53,354 nucleotides of DNA from Microcoleus vaginatus WJT46-NPBG5 (GCA_019359355.1 JAHHHM010000033.1:1-53354); one strand, 5' to 3'. Shown: positions 1 through 9,114, counted from the stretch's first letter. Notes: generated from the letters alone by a model not told the origin. Numbers and translations: made by a program.

Positions 1-121
1 CTATTGTTTCTAGTCTGACTTCTTTTTGGGCTTGAATAATGTTGATTAGAAGCAGCAACATCAGGAAATGGGCGCGGCCCAGTTGCTTCTCTAGATGCTC
101 GTGATAGAATTGCAGTAACAT
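1..121 (-). mobile_element. Transposase, N-terminal part, cut by left window edge
   Basis: Reading the minus strand from an ATG at 121 gives 40 open codons that run off the left edge. They begin MLLQFYHEHLEKQLGR and continue with a leucine-rich helix and a QAQKEVRLETI-like end. This resembles the first 40 residues of cyanobacterial IS4-type transposases, which start with a similar 'QFYxxHLxxQL' helix followed by 'VRLE'. The catalytic DDE part lies outside the window, so family and intactness cannot be judged. The end of the element must fall between 122 and the radA stop at 248, but I could not recognise its terminal inverted repeat. Confidence 0.55.
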
Positions 122-247
122 TTTTTTTGTTTTTGGGTTTGCTTGTCACTATAGCCGACCCATATTTTTTTGTTTACCTAGCTCTCATCCTTTCTCTGTC
201 AAGGTTTCAGCTTCCTTGTTACCCCCCCAGGCACCCGATTTGGCTAT

Positions 248-1867
248 CTAGAACACCGGCTCGTCATCCTCCTCTCCAAATACGTCATCTTCCTCCTCTT
301 CCTCATCAGCATAGGAATCTGCCAATTCAGAAGGCTGAGAAGGTTGACCGGGAATTGCCTCCAAAATGGCATCTAGCACCTTGGCAACCGGCAAAATTTC
401 TAATCCCAAATCAGGCGTCATTTGTCCCTTTGGAACAATCGCCCGCTTAAAACCGAGTTTTGCCGCCTCCCGCAGCCGCAATTCCAACTGAGAAACCGGG
501 CGAACTTGTCCTCCTAAACCGACTTCCCCAATGATCACCGTGTGCGGATCAACCACGCGATCACGGAAAGACGCCACCACTGCGATCGCCACGCCTAAGT
601 CAGCAGCCGGTTCGTGTACCGCGATTCCACCCACAGTCGCTACATAGGTATCTAACTTAGACAAGGGAACCCCCACCCGTTTTTCCAGCACAGCCAGAAT
701 TTGTACCAGCCGATTGCTGTCAACGCCAGTGGTGGCTCGGCGCGGCGAGCCAAAGCTGGCGGGGCTAACCAAAGCTTGCACTTCCACCACAATCGGTCGT
801 GTTCCCTCACACGCCACGACGGTAGAACTGCCGGAGATGAAGTCATCCCGGCTGCCCAAGAATAGCTCTGATGGATTCTCGATTTCCCGTAAACCGTTGG
901 CAACCATTTCAAAGACGCCGATTTCGTGGGTGGCTCCAAAGCGGTTTTTCATTGAGCGTAAGAGCCGGTGAGAGGCAAAGCGATCGCCTTCAAAGAAAAG
1001 CACGGTATCAACAAGGTGTTCTAAAACTCTCGGACCGGCAATTCCGCCTTCTTTGGTTACGTGTCCAACAATAAACAGGGTGATATTTTCTCGCTTCGCC
1101 ACCTGCATCAGCGCGTTTGTGCATTCGCGCACCTGCGCCACTGATCCCGGCGCTGAAGTTAGGGAGGGAAAGTAAATCGTCTGGATACTATCAATTACTG
1201 CCAGATTAGGTTTGAGCGATTCAAGTTCCCTAAGGATTTCTTCCAAATTGGTTTCTGGCAGCAGGTAGAAATTTGGATCAAAATGTGACTCAGGGACGAG
1301 TTTACCGGCATCGCCTCCATTCCCCGGCTCCCGCTCTCCCTCTCTCCCGCTTTCTCCGACTTCGGGAGCAACATCAGGATCTCCCTCTGCCGGCTCGTAA
1401 GCCTGCAGGCGTTGCGCTCGTAATTTCACCTGCTGTCCCGACTCTTCCCCAGAAATATAGAGGACGCGAGAATTGTAGGACATTTGATTGGCCACTTGTA
1501 GCAACAGAGTTGATTTCCCAATTCCCGGCTCCCCGCCTATGAGTACCAAAGAGCCAGGGACAATGCCACCTCCCAACACCCGATCTAATTCCCCAAAGCC
1601 AGAAGGGCAGCGAGTTAGGCTGGTATCGGCAATTTGAGAAAGTTTAAAGGAGGATCTCGGTTGCCCAGCTTTTTTATCTGGCGCTTGCCCGTTTTCCTTC
1701 ATCCAGGTACTGCCGTTTAAGCTAGGGCGATGGGGGTTAGCCGGCACCGACGTTGTTACCTGTTCAACCAAAGCGTTCCAGCTCTCGCAGGCTGGACATT
1801 TACCAAAGTATTGCGGGAACTCTGCACCGCATTCGTTACACATGTACTGGGTTCGAGGCTTCGGCAT
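248..1867 (-). CDS. radA: DNA repair protein RadA (Sms)
   Basis: RadA is a RecA-like ATPase that helps branch migration and processing of recombination intermediates. The 539-residue protein has the N-terminal zinc finger (C10, C13, C24, C27), a Walker A motif GEPGIGKST with K118, the RadA-specific KNRFG motif at 307-311, and a Lon-like C-terminal domain. It is longer than the usual 450-460 residues for two reasons. An acidic tail rich in D and E ends the protein. A Gly/Glu/Arg-rich segment at about 161-190, just after the first RecA strands, is read from purine-rich low-complexity DNA (about 1300-1390) that resembles intergenic repeats elsewhere in the window. The gene is divergent from rpaB across about 170 bp. 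Confidence 0.97.
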   Translation of the reverse strand: MPKPRTQYMCNECGAEFPQYFGKCPACESWNALVEQVTTSVPANPHRPSLNGSTWMKENGQAPDKKAGQPRSSFKLSQIADTSLTRCPSGFGELDRVLGGGIVPGSLVLIGGEPGIGKSTLLLQVANQMSYNSRVLYISGEESGQQVKLRAQRLQAYEPAEGDPDVAPEVGESGREGEREPGNGGDAGKLVPESHFDPNFYLLPETNLEEILRELESLKPNLAVIDSIQTIYFPSLTSAPGSVAQVRECTNALMQVAKRENITLFIVGHVTKEGGIAGPRVLEHLVDTVLFFEGDRFASHRLLRSMKNRFGATHEIGVFEMVANGLREIENPSELFLGSRDDFISGSSTVVACEGTRPIVVEVQALVSPASFGSPRRATTGVDSNRLVQILAVLEKRVGVPLSKLDTYVATVGGIAVHEPAADLGVAIAVVASFRDRVVDPHTVIIGEVGLGGQVRPVSQLELRLREAAKLGFKRAIVPKGQMTPDLGLEILPVAKVLDAILEAIPGQPSQPSELADSYADEEEEEDDVFGEEDDEPVF

Positions 1868-2036
1868 TCCTTTAGTTGTTAAAAACCCTGAATATTGATA
1901 TAAATCTTAAAAAAGCCTGAAATCTAAGATAGATAAGAATTACAGCCCTCTCAAGACTACGGAATGTGAGACAATTCTAGTGATAGAGTAGTAAAAATTA
2001 ATCCTTAGAAATCACACTTAAGGAGCGTTGGGTAGC

Positions 2037-2765
2037 TTGGAAAACCATAAGGAAAAGATACTGGTAGTTGATGACGAAGCCAGTATCCGTCGGATTTTGG
2101 AAACGCGCCTTTCCATGATTGGCTATGATGTGGTGACAGCGGCTGATGGAGAAGAAGCCCTGGAGACTTTTCGCAGCGCTATTCCTGATCTGGTAGTTCT
2201 GGATGTGATGATGCCGAAGCTCGATGGCTACGGTGTCTGTCAAGAGTTGCGAAAAGAATCAGATGTGCCCATCATTATGCTAACAGCCTTGGGAGATGTG
2301 GCGGATCGGATCACCGGCCTGGAGTTGGGGGCTGATGATTATGTGGTCAAGCCCTTTTCTCCAAAAGAACTAGAAGCTCGTATTCGCTCGGTGTTGCGTC
2401 GCGTAGACAAAACCGGCGCGTCTGGGATTCCCAGTTCTGGAGTGATTCATGTCAGCAGCTTGCGAATTGACACGAACAAGCGGCAAGTCTACAAGGGAGA
2501 TGAGCGCATTCGTCTCACCGGCATGGAGTTCAGTTTACTGGAACTGTTGGTCAGCCGGTCGGGTGAGCCATTCTCTCGCTCGGAGATTTTGCAGGAAGTG
2601 TGGGGCTACACCCCAGAGCGTCATGTGGACACGCGGGTGGTGGATGTTCACATCTCGCGCCTGAGAGCAAAGTTAGAAGATGACCCCAGCAATCCAGAGC
2701 TGATTCTGACAGCACGCGGCACCGGCTATTTATTCCAAAGGATCGTTGAACCAGGGGAAGAGTGA
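2037..2765 (+). CDS. rpaB: OmpR-type response regulator RpaB
   Basis: RpaB is the essential cyanobacterial regulator that binds HLR1 sites and controls photosystem and high-light genes; its usual kinase is Hik33/NblS. An N-terminal receiver domain (acidic pocket DD at 12-13, phospho-acceptor D56 in VLDVMMP) is followed by a winged-helix DNA-binding domain ending in GTGYLF. I place the start at the TTG at 2037. The ribosome site AGGAG (2021-2025) lies 11 nt upstream of it but only 2 nt from the alternative TTG at 2028, and this start gives D56, matching the family numbering. The product has 242 residues. No complete HLR1 repeat was seen in the region shared with radA. Confidence 0.95.
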   Translation: MENHKEKILVVDDEASIRRILETRLSMIGYDVVTAADGEEALETFRSAIPDLVVLDVMMPKLDGYGVCQELRKESDVPIIMLTALGDVADRITGLELGADDYVVKPFSPKELEARIRSVLRRVDKTGASGIPSSGVIHVSSLRIDTNKRQVYKGDERIRLTGMEFSLLELLVSRSGEPFSRSEILQEVWGYTPERHVDTRVVDVHISRLRAKLEDDPSNPELILTARGTGYLFQRIVEPGEE

Positions 2766-2880
2766 TTCCACATTCCGCTGTCAGTTGTCATGGCTGAAAC
2801 AAAACCACAAAATCAAAATTTTGTCAAGCTGGCTTTGTCAGTTGCAAAGGACAGAGGACAAATGACACAGAACAAAAAGC

Positions 2881-3531
2881 ATGGCTAAACCTGACCAAAA
2901 CCAAGTGCTACGCCAGTTGCCTCTCGTTGCGGGTGGGCTGGCGGGTGTGCTGCTGCTGCTCAACCGCTTTCTGACACCGCAGTTAACCGAGTCACAAGCT
3001 CGCTCGGATGCCTTGGGAGTGCTATTAAGTGCGTTGTTAATTTTGACAGGGTTGCTGTGGCAGCAGGTGCAGCCGCGCTCGCCAGAGGTGGTTGAATTGG
3101 TGGGGGAAGAAGGGTTTGAACTTGCACCCGATTTGCCAGAGCCGGTGAAAACTGAACTCGCCTGGGCATCTCGGCAACTGCTCACCAATACAGTAACGCG
3201 CTCGCTGGTTGTTTGGTATCAGGGGCGTGTGCTGCTGCGGCGGGGCATTTTGGGCGAAAATTCACAGGTGAAACCGGGAGCAATTTTGCAGCGGGTTTTA
3301 GATAAACAAAAGCCGGTTTATTTAGTGGCGCTCAAGCTTTATCCAGGGCGCATCGAGTTTGACTATTTGCCAGAAAACACTCAGGGTGTTATTTGTCAAC
3401 CAGTGGGAAATCGAGGCGTCATGGTTTTGGGCGCAAATGCCCCTCGCAGTTATACGAAACAAGATGAAAACTGGATTGAGGGAATTGCCAATAAACTAGA
3501 CGATACCTTGAGCCGATATCTTGAAGCGTGA
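2881..3531 (+). CDS. Cofactor assembly of complex C subunit B (CCB2/CCB4-like)
   Basis: This is a 216-residue membrane protein with two N-terminal hydrophobic segments (about 12-28 and 43-60) and a soluble domain carrying short beta-rich stretches. It matches the cyanobacterial and plastid CCB2/CCB4 family (DUF2930). In algae and plants these proteins help attach haem c(i) covalently to cytochrome b6 of the b6f complex; the bacterial role is inferred from that. It lies 115 bp downstream of rpaB on the same strand and 61 bp upstream of the DUF456 gene, so the three may be co-transcribed. The family call comes from recall of the conserved sequence, not from a catalytic motif. Confidence 0.8.
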   Translation: MAKPDQNQVLRQLPLVAGGLAGVLLLLNRFLTPQLTESQARSDALGVLLSALLILTGLLWQQVQPRSPEVVELVGEEGFELAPDLPEPVKTELAWASRQLLTNTVTRSLVVWYQGRVLLRRGILGENSQVKPGAILQRVLDKQKPVYLVALKLYPGRIEFDYLPENTQGVICQPVGNRGVMVLGANAPRSYTKQDENWIEGIANKLDDTLSRYLEA

Positions 3532-3592
3532 AGAAGCGAACAGAGCGTTTGGCTTAAATAATGATGTTGCACCAGTGGAGATTTAAAATTCG

Positions 3593-4108
3593 ATGACAAT
3601 TCTCTATGGGCTGCTTATTTTAGTAATGCTCGTGGGTGTGGTGGGGGCGGTGGTTCCTGGCATTCCGGGAGCCAGTTTAATTTTAGGAGCAATTGTTGTT
3701 TGGGGTGTCGTTTACGGCTTTACCGGCTTAGCATGGCCCTTGGGCGTGGCGATTGGGGTGTTGCTGGTCAGTGTTGGCGTTGATTTTCTGGCCACCTACT
3801 GGGGGGCAAAACAGGCCGGTGCCAGCAAATGGGGGCAGATCGGTGCCGTTGTGGGCTTAGTTTTGGGGTTTTTAGGGTTGCTGCCGGCACTCCCCTTTGG
3901 TGGCCCGCTGCTGGGCATTTTGCTGGGTCCGCTGTTAGGTGCGATCATGGGTGAATATCTCTACCAGCGAGACTTGAATTTGGCAATTAAAGCAGCTGTT
4001 GGAATTTTGGTGGGTTCACTGATCGGAAATTTGATTCAAGGAGTGCTGGCAATTGCAACAGTGGTGGTTTTTGTGGTTTCCACTTGGTCGCAAATTGCTG
4101 GGGCCTAA
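3593..4108 (+). CDS. DUF456 family membrane protein
   Basis: A 171-residue, extremely hydrophobic protein with repeated glycine-rich membrane segments, for example VPGIPGASLI near residue 25 and GFLGLLPALPFGGPLLGI near 105. This duplicated Gly/Pro-rich pattern is typical of DUF456 proteins, small integral membrane proteins of unknown function. The ATG at 3593 follows the CCB-like gene by 61 bp. No catalytic residues are evident. Confidence 0.8.
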   Translation: MTILYGLLILVMLVGVVGAVVPGIPGASLILGAIVVWGVVYGFTGLAWPLGVAIGVLLVSVGVDFLATYWGAKQAGASKWGQIGAVVGLVLGFLGLLPALPFGGPLLGILLGPLLGAIMGEYLYQRDLNLAIKAAVGILVGSLIGNLIQGVLAIATVVVFVVSTWSQIAGA

Positions 4109-4124
4109 AAACACAATTAACAGG

Positions 4125-4188
4125 CGTGCCGGCATCTAGCTTTTTAAATCTGAAATGCGATTACCATTAACTAAGTTATGCCGGCACG
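4125..4188 (+). terminator. Inverted repeat downstream of the DUF456 gene
   Basis: Perfect 11-bp arms CGTGCCGGCAT (4125-4135) and ATGCCGGCACG (4178-4188) are separated by 42 nt, and the stem can be extended inward by TAG/CTA and TT/AA pairs. GTTTGTT follows. It could end the rpaB-CCB-DUF456 transcript. The loop is long for a classical intrinsic terminator, so this is tentative. Confidence 0.4.
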
Positions 4189-4315
4189 TTTGTTCTCATT
4201 CGCTGAACTTGCTGTCTCCGGTTGCAGTGTTATGGAAACTCGAAGTTAAGACTTTAGCCGGCTAAACCAGCATCAACAAATCAGATGGGGTCGGAATCAG
4301 ACCGTGAGGGCCACC

Positions 4316-4717
4316 ATGAATCAAGATGAAATTGTAGCGCTAGGAGCTTCATTGCACCGCATCAATCAGAAGCTATTAAAACCCAAAAGCCAAGGATATA
4401 TGCTCCGAATTTGGTATCAAGGAGAAGAACCTTATTTTGATATGTTTCTTGATCTTCTAAATAATGATATCGTTTGGTTTCAGTTTACGCTTAGAGGCAA
4501 ATCTCTTTCGTGGAATCAAAAGCAATCATCCCTACAAACCGGCTCAACAAATGAGTTAGTGGTTGACGATATTACCTATTATTCAGCTAGCAAAGTTATT
4601 ACAAGCGACAGCAATCCCGATATTGATTTTATTAAATTAGCGCAAGCAATTCTGACAACCCGTGCCGGTGACGCTATTTTCGATAAAGCGCTCGCACTCT
4701 TCCATAGTAAAAATTAA
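4316..4717 (+). CDS. Hypothetical protein, 133 aa
   Basis: I do not recognise this family. The protein is soluble with mixed alpha/beta character, no signal peptide and no membrane segment. It has aromatic-rich stretches (IWYQGEEPYFDMFLDLL and DIVWFQFTLRGKS) and an alpha-helical C-terminus. The ATG at 4316 is preferred over the in-frame GTG at 4304 because a GAGG sequence lies just upstream of the ATG. It stands alone between the DUF456 gene and desD. Codon use is more AT-rich than in the upstream genes. Confidence 0.65.
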   Translation: MNQDEIVALGASLHRINQKLLKPKSQGYMLRIWYQGEEPYFDMFLDLLNNDIVWFQFTLRGKSLSWNQKQSSLQTGSTNELVVDDITYYSASKVITSDSNPDIDFIKLAQAILTTRAGDAIFDKALALFHSKN

Positions 4718-4901
4718 ATAAATGCCTCAATTCCAAGAATGGCGACCCAAAAATGATAATTTAACCGACTATTCATAATTTCTTTACCGATCTATAGCTA
4801 TTATTAATATTTTGATATTAACACAAATGTCCACGAAGTTCTGAAATTAGAGCTAGCCCGCTAACTTGACTTGGACACAGCTAAAGCTGCCGTCAAAACG
4901 T

Positions 4902-4907
4902 TATAAT
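4902..4907 (+). promoter_or_regulatory. Consensus -10 box upstream of desD
   Basis: A perfect TATAAT lies 26 nt before the desD start codon. TTGACT (4866-4871) and TTGGAC (4871-4876) lie upstream but at spacings of 30 and 25 nt, too long for a standard sigma-70 promoter. If active, the promoter either lacks a good -35 or depends on an activator. Confidence 0.4.
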
Positions 4908-4933
4908 ACGTCGGTTCCTATCTAACGGATGAC

Positions 4934-6022
4934 ATGACTCTGTCCAAGCTTGCTGTTCCCAAAATCACGTTTTCTAAAAGCATTGGTTTCAGAAAAGAAC
5001 TAAACCGACGAGTTGAAGCTTATTTTGAAACAGAAAACATTTCTCAACGAGATAATTTGGCCATGTACCTGAAAACCGCAATTATTTGCGCTTGGGTGCT
5101 TTCGGCGTGGCTATTTATTCTCTTCGTGCCATCATCTGGGTTGGTAAAAATTCTCGGCTGTGTGGTTCTAGCTTTGGGGATGGTTGCCTTTGCCTTCAAT
5201 GTCGGGCATGATGCCAATCATGGAAGTTATTCCTCTCGCAAATGGGTCAATAGTCTATTTGGTTTCGCTTTAGATGTCTTAGGAGCCTCTAGCTATTTAT
5301 GGCGATACAGCCATAATAAACTTCACCATACTTATACCAACATAGCTGAGCATGATTTTGATATAAATGGTGAGGGTTTGGTGCGTTTATCTCCCGATCA
5401 AGAATCCCGATGGTTTTATCGATACCAACATATTTACACTTGGTTGTTATATGGATTTTTGCAGACTCACTGGTTTGTTGAGGATATCAATGTCCTGTTA
5501 CTCAAACGCAAATATTACAACCACGAGATCCCCACACCAAAACCTGTAGATGTTATTACCTTTTTTGCCTTTAAGGTATTCTGGCTGGCTTATGTTATAG
5601 GTTTGCCTTTATGGCTGGGTTACACTCCATTACAGATTATTGTGGGGTTTGTAATTACTACAGTGATCTTTAGTTTTTTAGTCGCGCTGGTTTTCCGAGT
5701 GGCTCATGTGGTGGACAACGCCGAGTTTATCACTCCCCACCCAGAAACGAGCAACGTTGATGACGAATGGGCGATTTGTCAAGTTAGAACGACCGTTGAT
5801 TTCGCGCCAAAAAATCATTTCTTAAACTGGTATCTTGGCGGTTTAAACTATCAAGTCATTCATCACCTTTTCCCCCATATCTGCCATATTCATTACCCCA
5901 AGCTCTCCAAAATTGTGAAAGAAGTTTGTGACGAGTTTGACGTTGAATATCGAGTGAACGAAACATTTGCAGAAGCCATCGTTGCGAACTATCGCTTGGT
6001 AAAAGCTTTAGGAAATAGCTAA
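4934..6022 (+). CDS. desD: Acyl-lipid front-end (delta-6 type) fatty acid desaturase
   Basis: This 362-residue integral membrane di-iron desaturase introduces a double bond into acyl chains of membrane lipids. Three histidine boxes are visible: HDANH (92-96), HNKLHH (127-132) and QVIHH (307-311). Glutamine in place of the first histidine of box three marks front-end desaturases. There is no cytochrome b5 domain, so electrons should come from ferredoxin as in other cyanobacterial desaturases. The C-terminal stretch HLFPHICHIHYPKL closely resembles Synechocystis DesD, which makes gamma-linolenic acid. A delta-5 or other regiospecificity cannot be excluded from sequence. It is convergent with the next gene across a shared hairpin. 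Confidence 0.88.
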   Translation: MTLSKLAVPKITFSKSIGFRKELNRRVEAYFETENISQRDNLAMYLKTAIICAWVLSAWLFILFVPSSGLVKILGCVVLALGMVAFAFNVGHDANHGSYSSRKWVNSLFGFALDVLGASSYLWRYSHNKLHHTYTNIAEHDFDINGEGLVRLSPDQESRWFYRYQHIYTWLLYGFLQTHWFVEDINVLLLKRKYYNHEIPTPKPVDVITFFAFKVFWLAYVIGLPLWLGYTPLQIIVGFVITTVIFSFLVALVFRVAHVVDNAEFITPHPETSNVDDEWAICQVRTTVDFAPKNHFLNWYLGGLNYQVIHHLFPHICHIHYPKLSKIVKEVCDEFDVEYRVNETFAEAIVANYRLVKALGNS

Positions 6023-6031
6023 GCTTTGCAC

Positions 6032-6081
6032 AAAATAAAGAGAGAAGGGAGGATTAGTTTTCTCTCTTCTCTCTTTATTTT
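6032..6081. terminator. Bidirectional terminator between desD and the lipoprotein gene
   Basis: Perfect 16-bp arms (6032-6047 and 6066-6081, AAAATAAAGAGAGAAG and its complement) surround an 18-nt loop. Both ends carry A/T runs, so it can terminate desD on the plus strand and the lipoprotein gene (stop at 6132) on the minus strand. Confidence 0.75.
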
Positions 6082-6131
6082 TATGAAGCTCTGGTGATTT
6101 ATGAAGCTCTAGTGATTTCTATAATAAACTC

Positions 6132-7421
6132 CTAGGGCTTCGGTGCCGGCTGTTCCTGCTTGGAGGTTGCGAGCATTAAATTAGACTCATTAACTTGATA
6201 CTTGTATCCAATCCCAAAATCCAGAGGTTTGATGCTGCTATCACTCTTATAGATATCCCTTAAATCTCCCTGATAGCGAGTGCTGAACAGATCGATTGGT
6301 TGTGTGTAGTTGCCGTAAAACTTCAAGTTCCACTTAGAACTGTCCACATATTTAACCGGCATTCCAGAATCATCCTGCAACAAACTGCTGCTTTCTGCAA
6401 GAATCAGATCCCGAATGTTAGAAAAATCTTCCCGGTGCATCAAATAAGAGGCAGCTTTCAGGTAAGTGATCGGTTCGGGAAACTGTTTGACAAAGGTATT
6501 GAATTCCGGAGTTTTTTGTAAAGCACCATTGGATAAATCGACCGAGAAATAGTACAGGGTGCGTGGGTTGGATTCGCCTTGGGGAAGAAATGAAATTTTC
6601 ACCCCAGGAATTAAGTTTTTATCCTCACGCGCCTTTTGTGCGTTCTCGAATGTTTGAACCTTAGCGTCCTTTTGCAGCGTAATGTACTGCACATCCAGAA
6701 TCTTATTATTCGTTCTGGCTAGGAAGACATACAAGATAGGTAAAACACCTTTTTCCGCCAAATCTACTTTCATATCATTGGTTCGGAAAAAGCTTAATTG
6801 CAGGATGGCATTCAGCGAGGTGGTAATTTCCTGCAATTTTCTATCCATTTTTTCGGGTGGGATTTTCTCAATATCAGGAATGTCTCCCACCGGCTCTAAT
6901 CCTGCTAAAACGTAATCACTGCTTTTCGGGAAGAAAGAATAGGCATATAAGAAATCAGGCCCACTGAATGGATAAAATATTGGATCTGAAGATTGGTTGA
7001 GAGATTTTAGTTCATTACTAGACCAGTTTCTGATTTTTGACAGTTGTTGAGCGTCTAGTCTTTGCCACGAACTGTCAAAATAGTAGGCGTGATCGTTCCA
7101 CGCTTTACTTTTTTGTAAAGATGCCAAGGTGCTGCCGGCATCCACCTTGATGCCGGCTAAAAATTTAGCCGTATCTGTGAACTTTTCCGATTTTGCTTTA
7201 TCTACCGGAATGTCGGTAACGACCGCATTTTTAGAATTCTCACCATCATTTTTCTGATTCGCATTGATGACGGTGGTAGAACTACTTGTCTGCTGAGAAT
7301 TTTGAGTGCCATTAGGCTGATTGGAATTGGCATTTTCTCCAACCTGGTTGCCACAAGCAGATACAAAAAATTGGAGCGTCATTGTTGCGCTCAGGACGTA
7401 CAGTAAGCGTTTTCGGTTCAT
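6132..7421 (-). CDS. Predicted lipoprotein, 429 aa, function unknown
   Basis: The N-terminus has positive residues (NRKR), a hydrophobic stretch and a lipobox FVSAC with C23 as the predicted lipid-modified cysteine, so the mature protein should be membrane-anchored. A low-complexity linker rich in N, Q, S and T (about 24-65) follows, then a soluble domain of about 360 residues with many aromatic residues and no motif I recognise. Its stop lies near the shared hairpin with desD, and its start lies 33 bp downstream of the permease gene, so the two minus-strand genes are probably one transcript with the permease first. A link to amino-acid transport is only suggested by that arrangement. Confidence 0.8.
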   Translation of the reverse strand: MNRKRLLYVLSATMTLQFFVSACGNQVGENANSNQPNGTQNSQQTSSSTTVINANQKNDGENSKNAVVTDIPVDKAKSEKFTDTAKFLAGIKVDAGSTLASLQKSKAWNDHAYYFDSSWQRLDAQQLSKIRNWSSNELKSLNQSSDPIFYPFSGPDFLYAYSFFPKSSDYVLAGLEPVGDIPDIEKIPPEKMDRKLQEITTSLNAILQLSFFRTNDMKVDLAEKGVLPILYVFLARTNNKILDVQYITLQKDAKVQTFENAQKAREDKNLIPGVKISFLPQGESNPRTLYYFSVDLSNGALQKTPEFNTFVKQFPEPITYLKAASYLMHREDFSNIRDLILAESSSLLQDDSGMPVKYVDSSKWNLKFYGNYTQPIDLFSTRYQGDLRDIYKSDSSIKPLDFGIGYKYQVNESNLMLATSKQEQPAPKP

Positions 7422-7454
7422 GAAAGTTAGCCCAAAAAAGAGTTAAAGAATTAT

Positions 7455-8789
7455 CTAGTTTTTAGATCCGGAAGACACCAGCCGCTTGTTTTTTGACACA
7501 AAGAAGTAAACCAGCAGACCCACCAAAATCGTCATCAATCCTGCCACCGACTCTTGGGGCTTGTCGATTAAAATATAAATCAGCATCCAAGCACTGATTC
7601 CGAGAAAAATCAGCGGCGTTACGGGATACCCCCATGTTTTGTAAGGCCGGGGCGCATCAGGAAACTTCATCCGATGAACAAACACACCCAAAACAGTGAT
7701 AAATGAAGATAGGGTGAGGGTAAATCCCAAATAGGTTAAAACTGTCTCAAACGAGGAAGTAATTACCAGCACCAAGACAATTGAAAGCTGCAAGAGAATC
7801 GCATGATAAGGAACTCCATTTTTATTTGTGCTAGCTAGCACTTTAAAAAATGGGATATCCTCTCCGATGACTTGAGTTACTCTCGGGCCGGCCCACACCA
7901 TTGAGCTAATCGAAGAAATCAGCCCGAACGAGATTAGCAGGCTCATAATCTTACCGCCCGAAACCCCAAAAATCCGGGTAGCGGAGATATATCCCACTTC
8001 CAGTTGTCCCGCGAGTTCATCAATGGGGGCAGTATATAAAAACGTAAAGTTGATCAGCAGGTACAAGACGAGAACAATTAAAGTTCCCGCGATTAAAGAT
8101 CGCGGCACATTTTTTTCCGGTTCTGCTACCTCGCTGGCAATGTAAGTAGACGCATTCCAACCAGAATAGGAATACATGACAAACACGAGGGAAATCGCAA
8201 AGGGAGAACTTAATATCACATTCATATCTCCCGGAGCCGGCAGGAAGTTGATATCTTGAGGCTGTGCGATAAACAATCCGCTAACAACCAAAAAGACAAT
8301 CAGCAAAACTTTTAAAACCGTGAAAACATTCTGGAAGTAACTGCCAAGTTTGCGATCACTCGTATGAATAATGGAAACACCTATGACCGTTAAGGACGCA
8401 ACTAACAGGGGATTAAATATTGGGGAAACTTTTGATAAATACTGCCCCAATGCCATCGCTGCTGCGGCAATAGGTGCAGCAAAACCAACTGTCACGGAAA
8501 CCCAACCCGAAAGGAAGCCAATTGCTGGATGATAAATTTTGGATAAATAATGAAATTCACCACCCGATCTGGGCATTGCTGCTCCAAGTTCACTGTAAGA
8601 AAGTGCACCACAAAGGGCAAAGACTCCGCCGATTACCCACAAGCACAGTAAGGCGAAACCGGACTTTATGTCTGCTGCTTGGAAGCCCAAACTTGTAAAA
8701 ACGCCCGTTCCGATCATATTAGCTACCACAATTGAGATAGCTGTAAACAGGCTGATGAGCCGTTTGTCTTGTTGCTGGTTTGAATTCAC
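7455..8789 (-). CDS. APC-superfamily amino acid permease
   Basis: The 444-residue protein has about twelve hydrophobic segments. It begins with the typical APC first-helix signature around VANMIGTGVFTSLG, whose unwound glycine-rich stretch forms part of the substrate site. The conserved GALSYSELGAAMPRSGGEF loop follows helix two. These features place it in the amino acid-polyamine-organocation superfamily; it resembles the amino-acid permeases of that group. The transported substrate cannot be read from the sequence. It precedes the lipoprotein gene by 33 bp on the same strand. The roughly 470 bp upstream are shared with the divergent porin gene. Confidence 0.9.
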   Translation of the reverse strand: MNSNQQQDKRLISLFTAISIVVANMIGTGVFTSLGFQAADIKSGFALLCLWVIGGVFALCGALSYSELGAAMPRSGGEFHYLSKIYHPAIGFLSGWVSVTVGFAAPIAAAAMALGQYLSKVSPIFNPLLVASLTVIGVSIIHTSDRKLGSYFQNVFTVLKVLLIVFLVVSGLFIAQPQDINFLPAPGDMNVILSSPFAISLVFVMYSYSGWNASTYIASEVAEPEKNVPRSLIAGTLIVLVLYLLINFTFLYTAPIDELAGQLEVGYISATRIFGVSGGKIMSLLISFGLISSISSMVWAGPRVTQVIGEDIPFFKVLASTNKNGVPYHAILLQLSIVLVLVITSSFETVLTYLGFTLTLSSFITVLGVFVHRMKFPDAPRPYKTWGYPVTPLIFLGISAWMLIYILIDKPQESVAGLMTILVGLLVYFFVSKNKRLVSSGSKN

Positions 8790-9095
8790 GCGCTTTTCAG
8801 AATTTTGTTGGCTTTCAATTGAGATCCCCAGCGAGGGGGGATTTTATTTAATCCAATCTATAGATGTTCTAGCCCGGATGGTTTTTATTGGCCTGAGCTT
8901 ATCTGACAGCCTGCAAACTCACCTATTAAAACTCAGATTTCGTTACCTGTCTAGACCGGCACTCTGAATCGCTGTCGCCGGCTTATTTTAAGGATTTGTC
9001 ACATCGGCACGTCTTTACCGCCGATTTGGCAAACTGCTGTGTCCGGCTTTAATCAGCCTTTCCCCCCAACTCATTGAGAATTATGCCTAATAGTT

Positions 9096-9114
9096 GACAA
9101 TCGTTATCATTATC
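9096..9114 (+). promoter_or_regulatory. Fur-box-like site upstream of the porin gene
   Basis: The 19-mer GACAATCGTTATCATTATC matches the classical Fur box GATAATGATAATCATTATC at 15 of 19 positions, counted by hand. It overlaps a TTGACA (9094-9099) that could be a -35 element, with CAATAA at about 9119 as a possible weak -10. A repressor bound here would block that promoter. The site lies about 145 bp before the porin start, in the 470-bp region between the divergent permease and porin genes, where I see no other gene. Confidence 0.6.

Noticed and set aside
1868-2036. HLR1 site for RpaB autoregulation
   Set aside because: Only a single ATTACA-like half was seen, not the required direct repeat.
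4866-4907. Complete sigma-70 promoter for desD
   Set aside because: The -10 is perfect but the TTGACT and TTGGAC candidates are 25-30 nt away, outside the usual 16-18 nt spacing.
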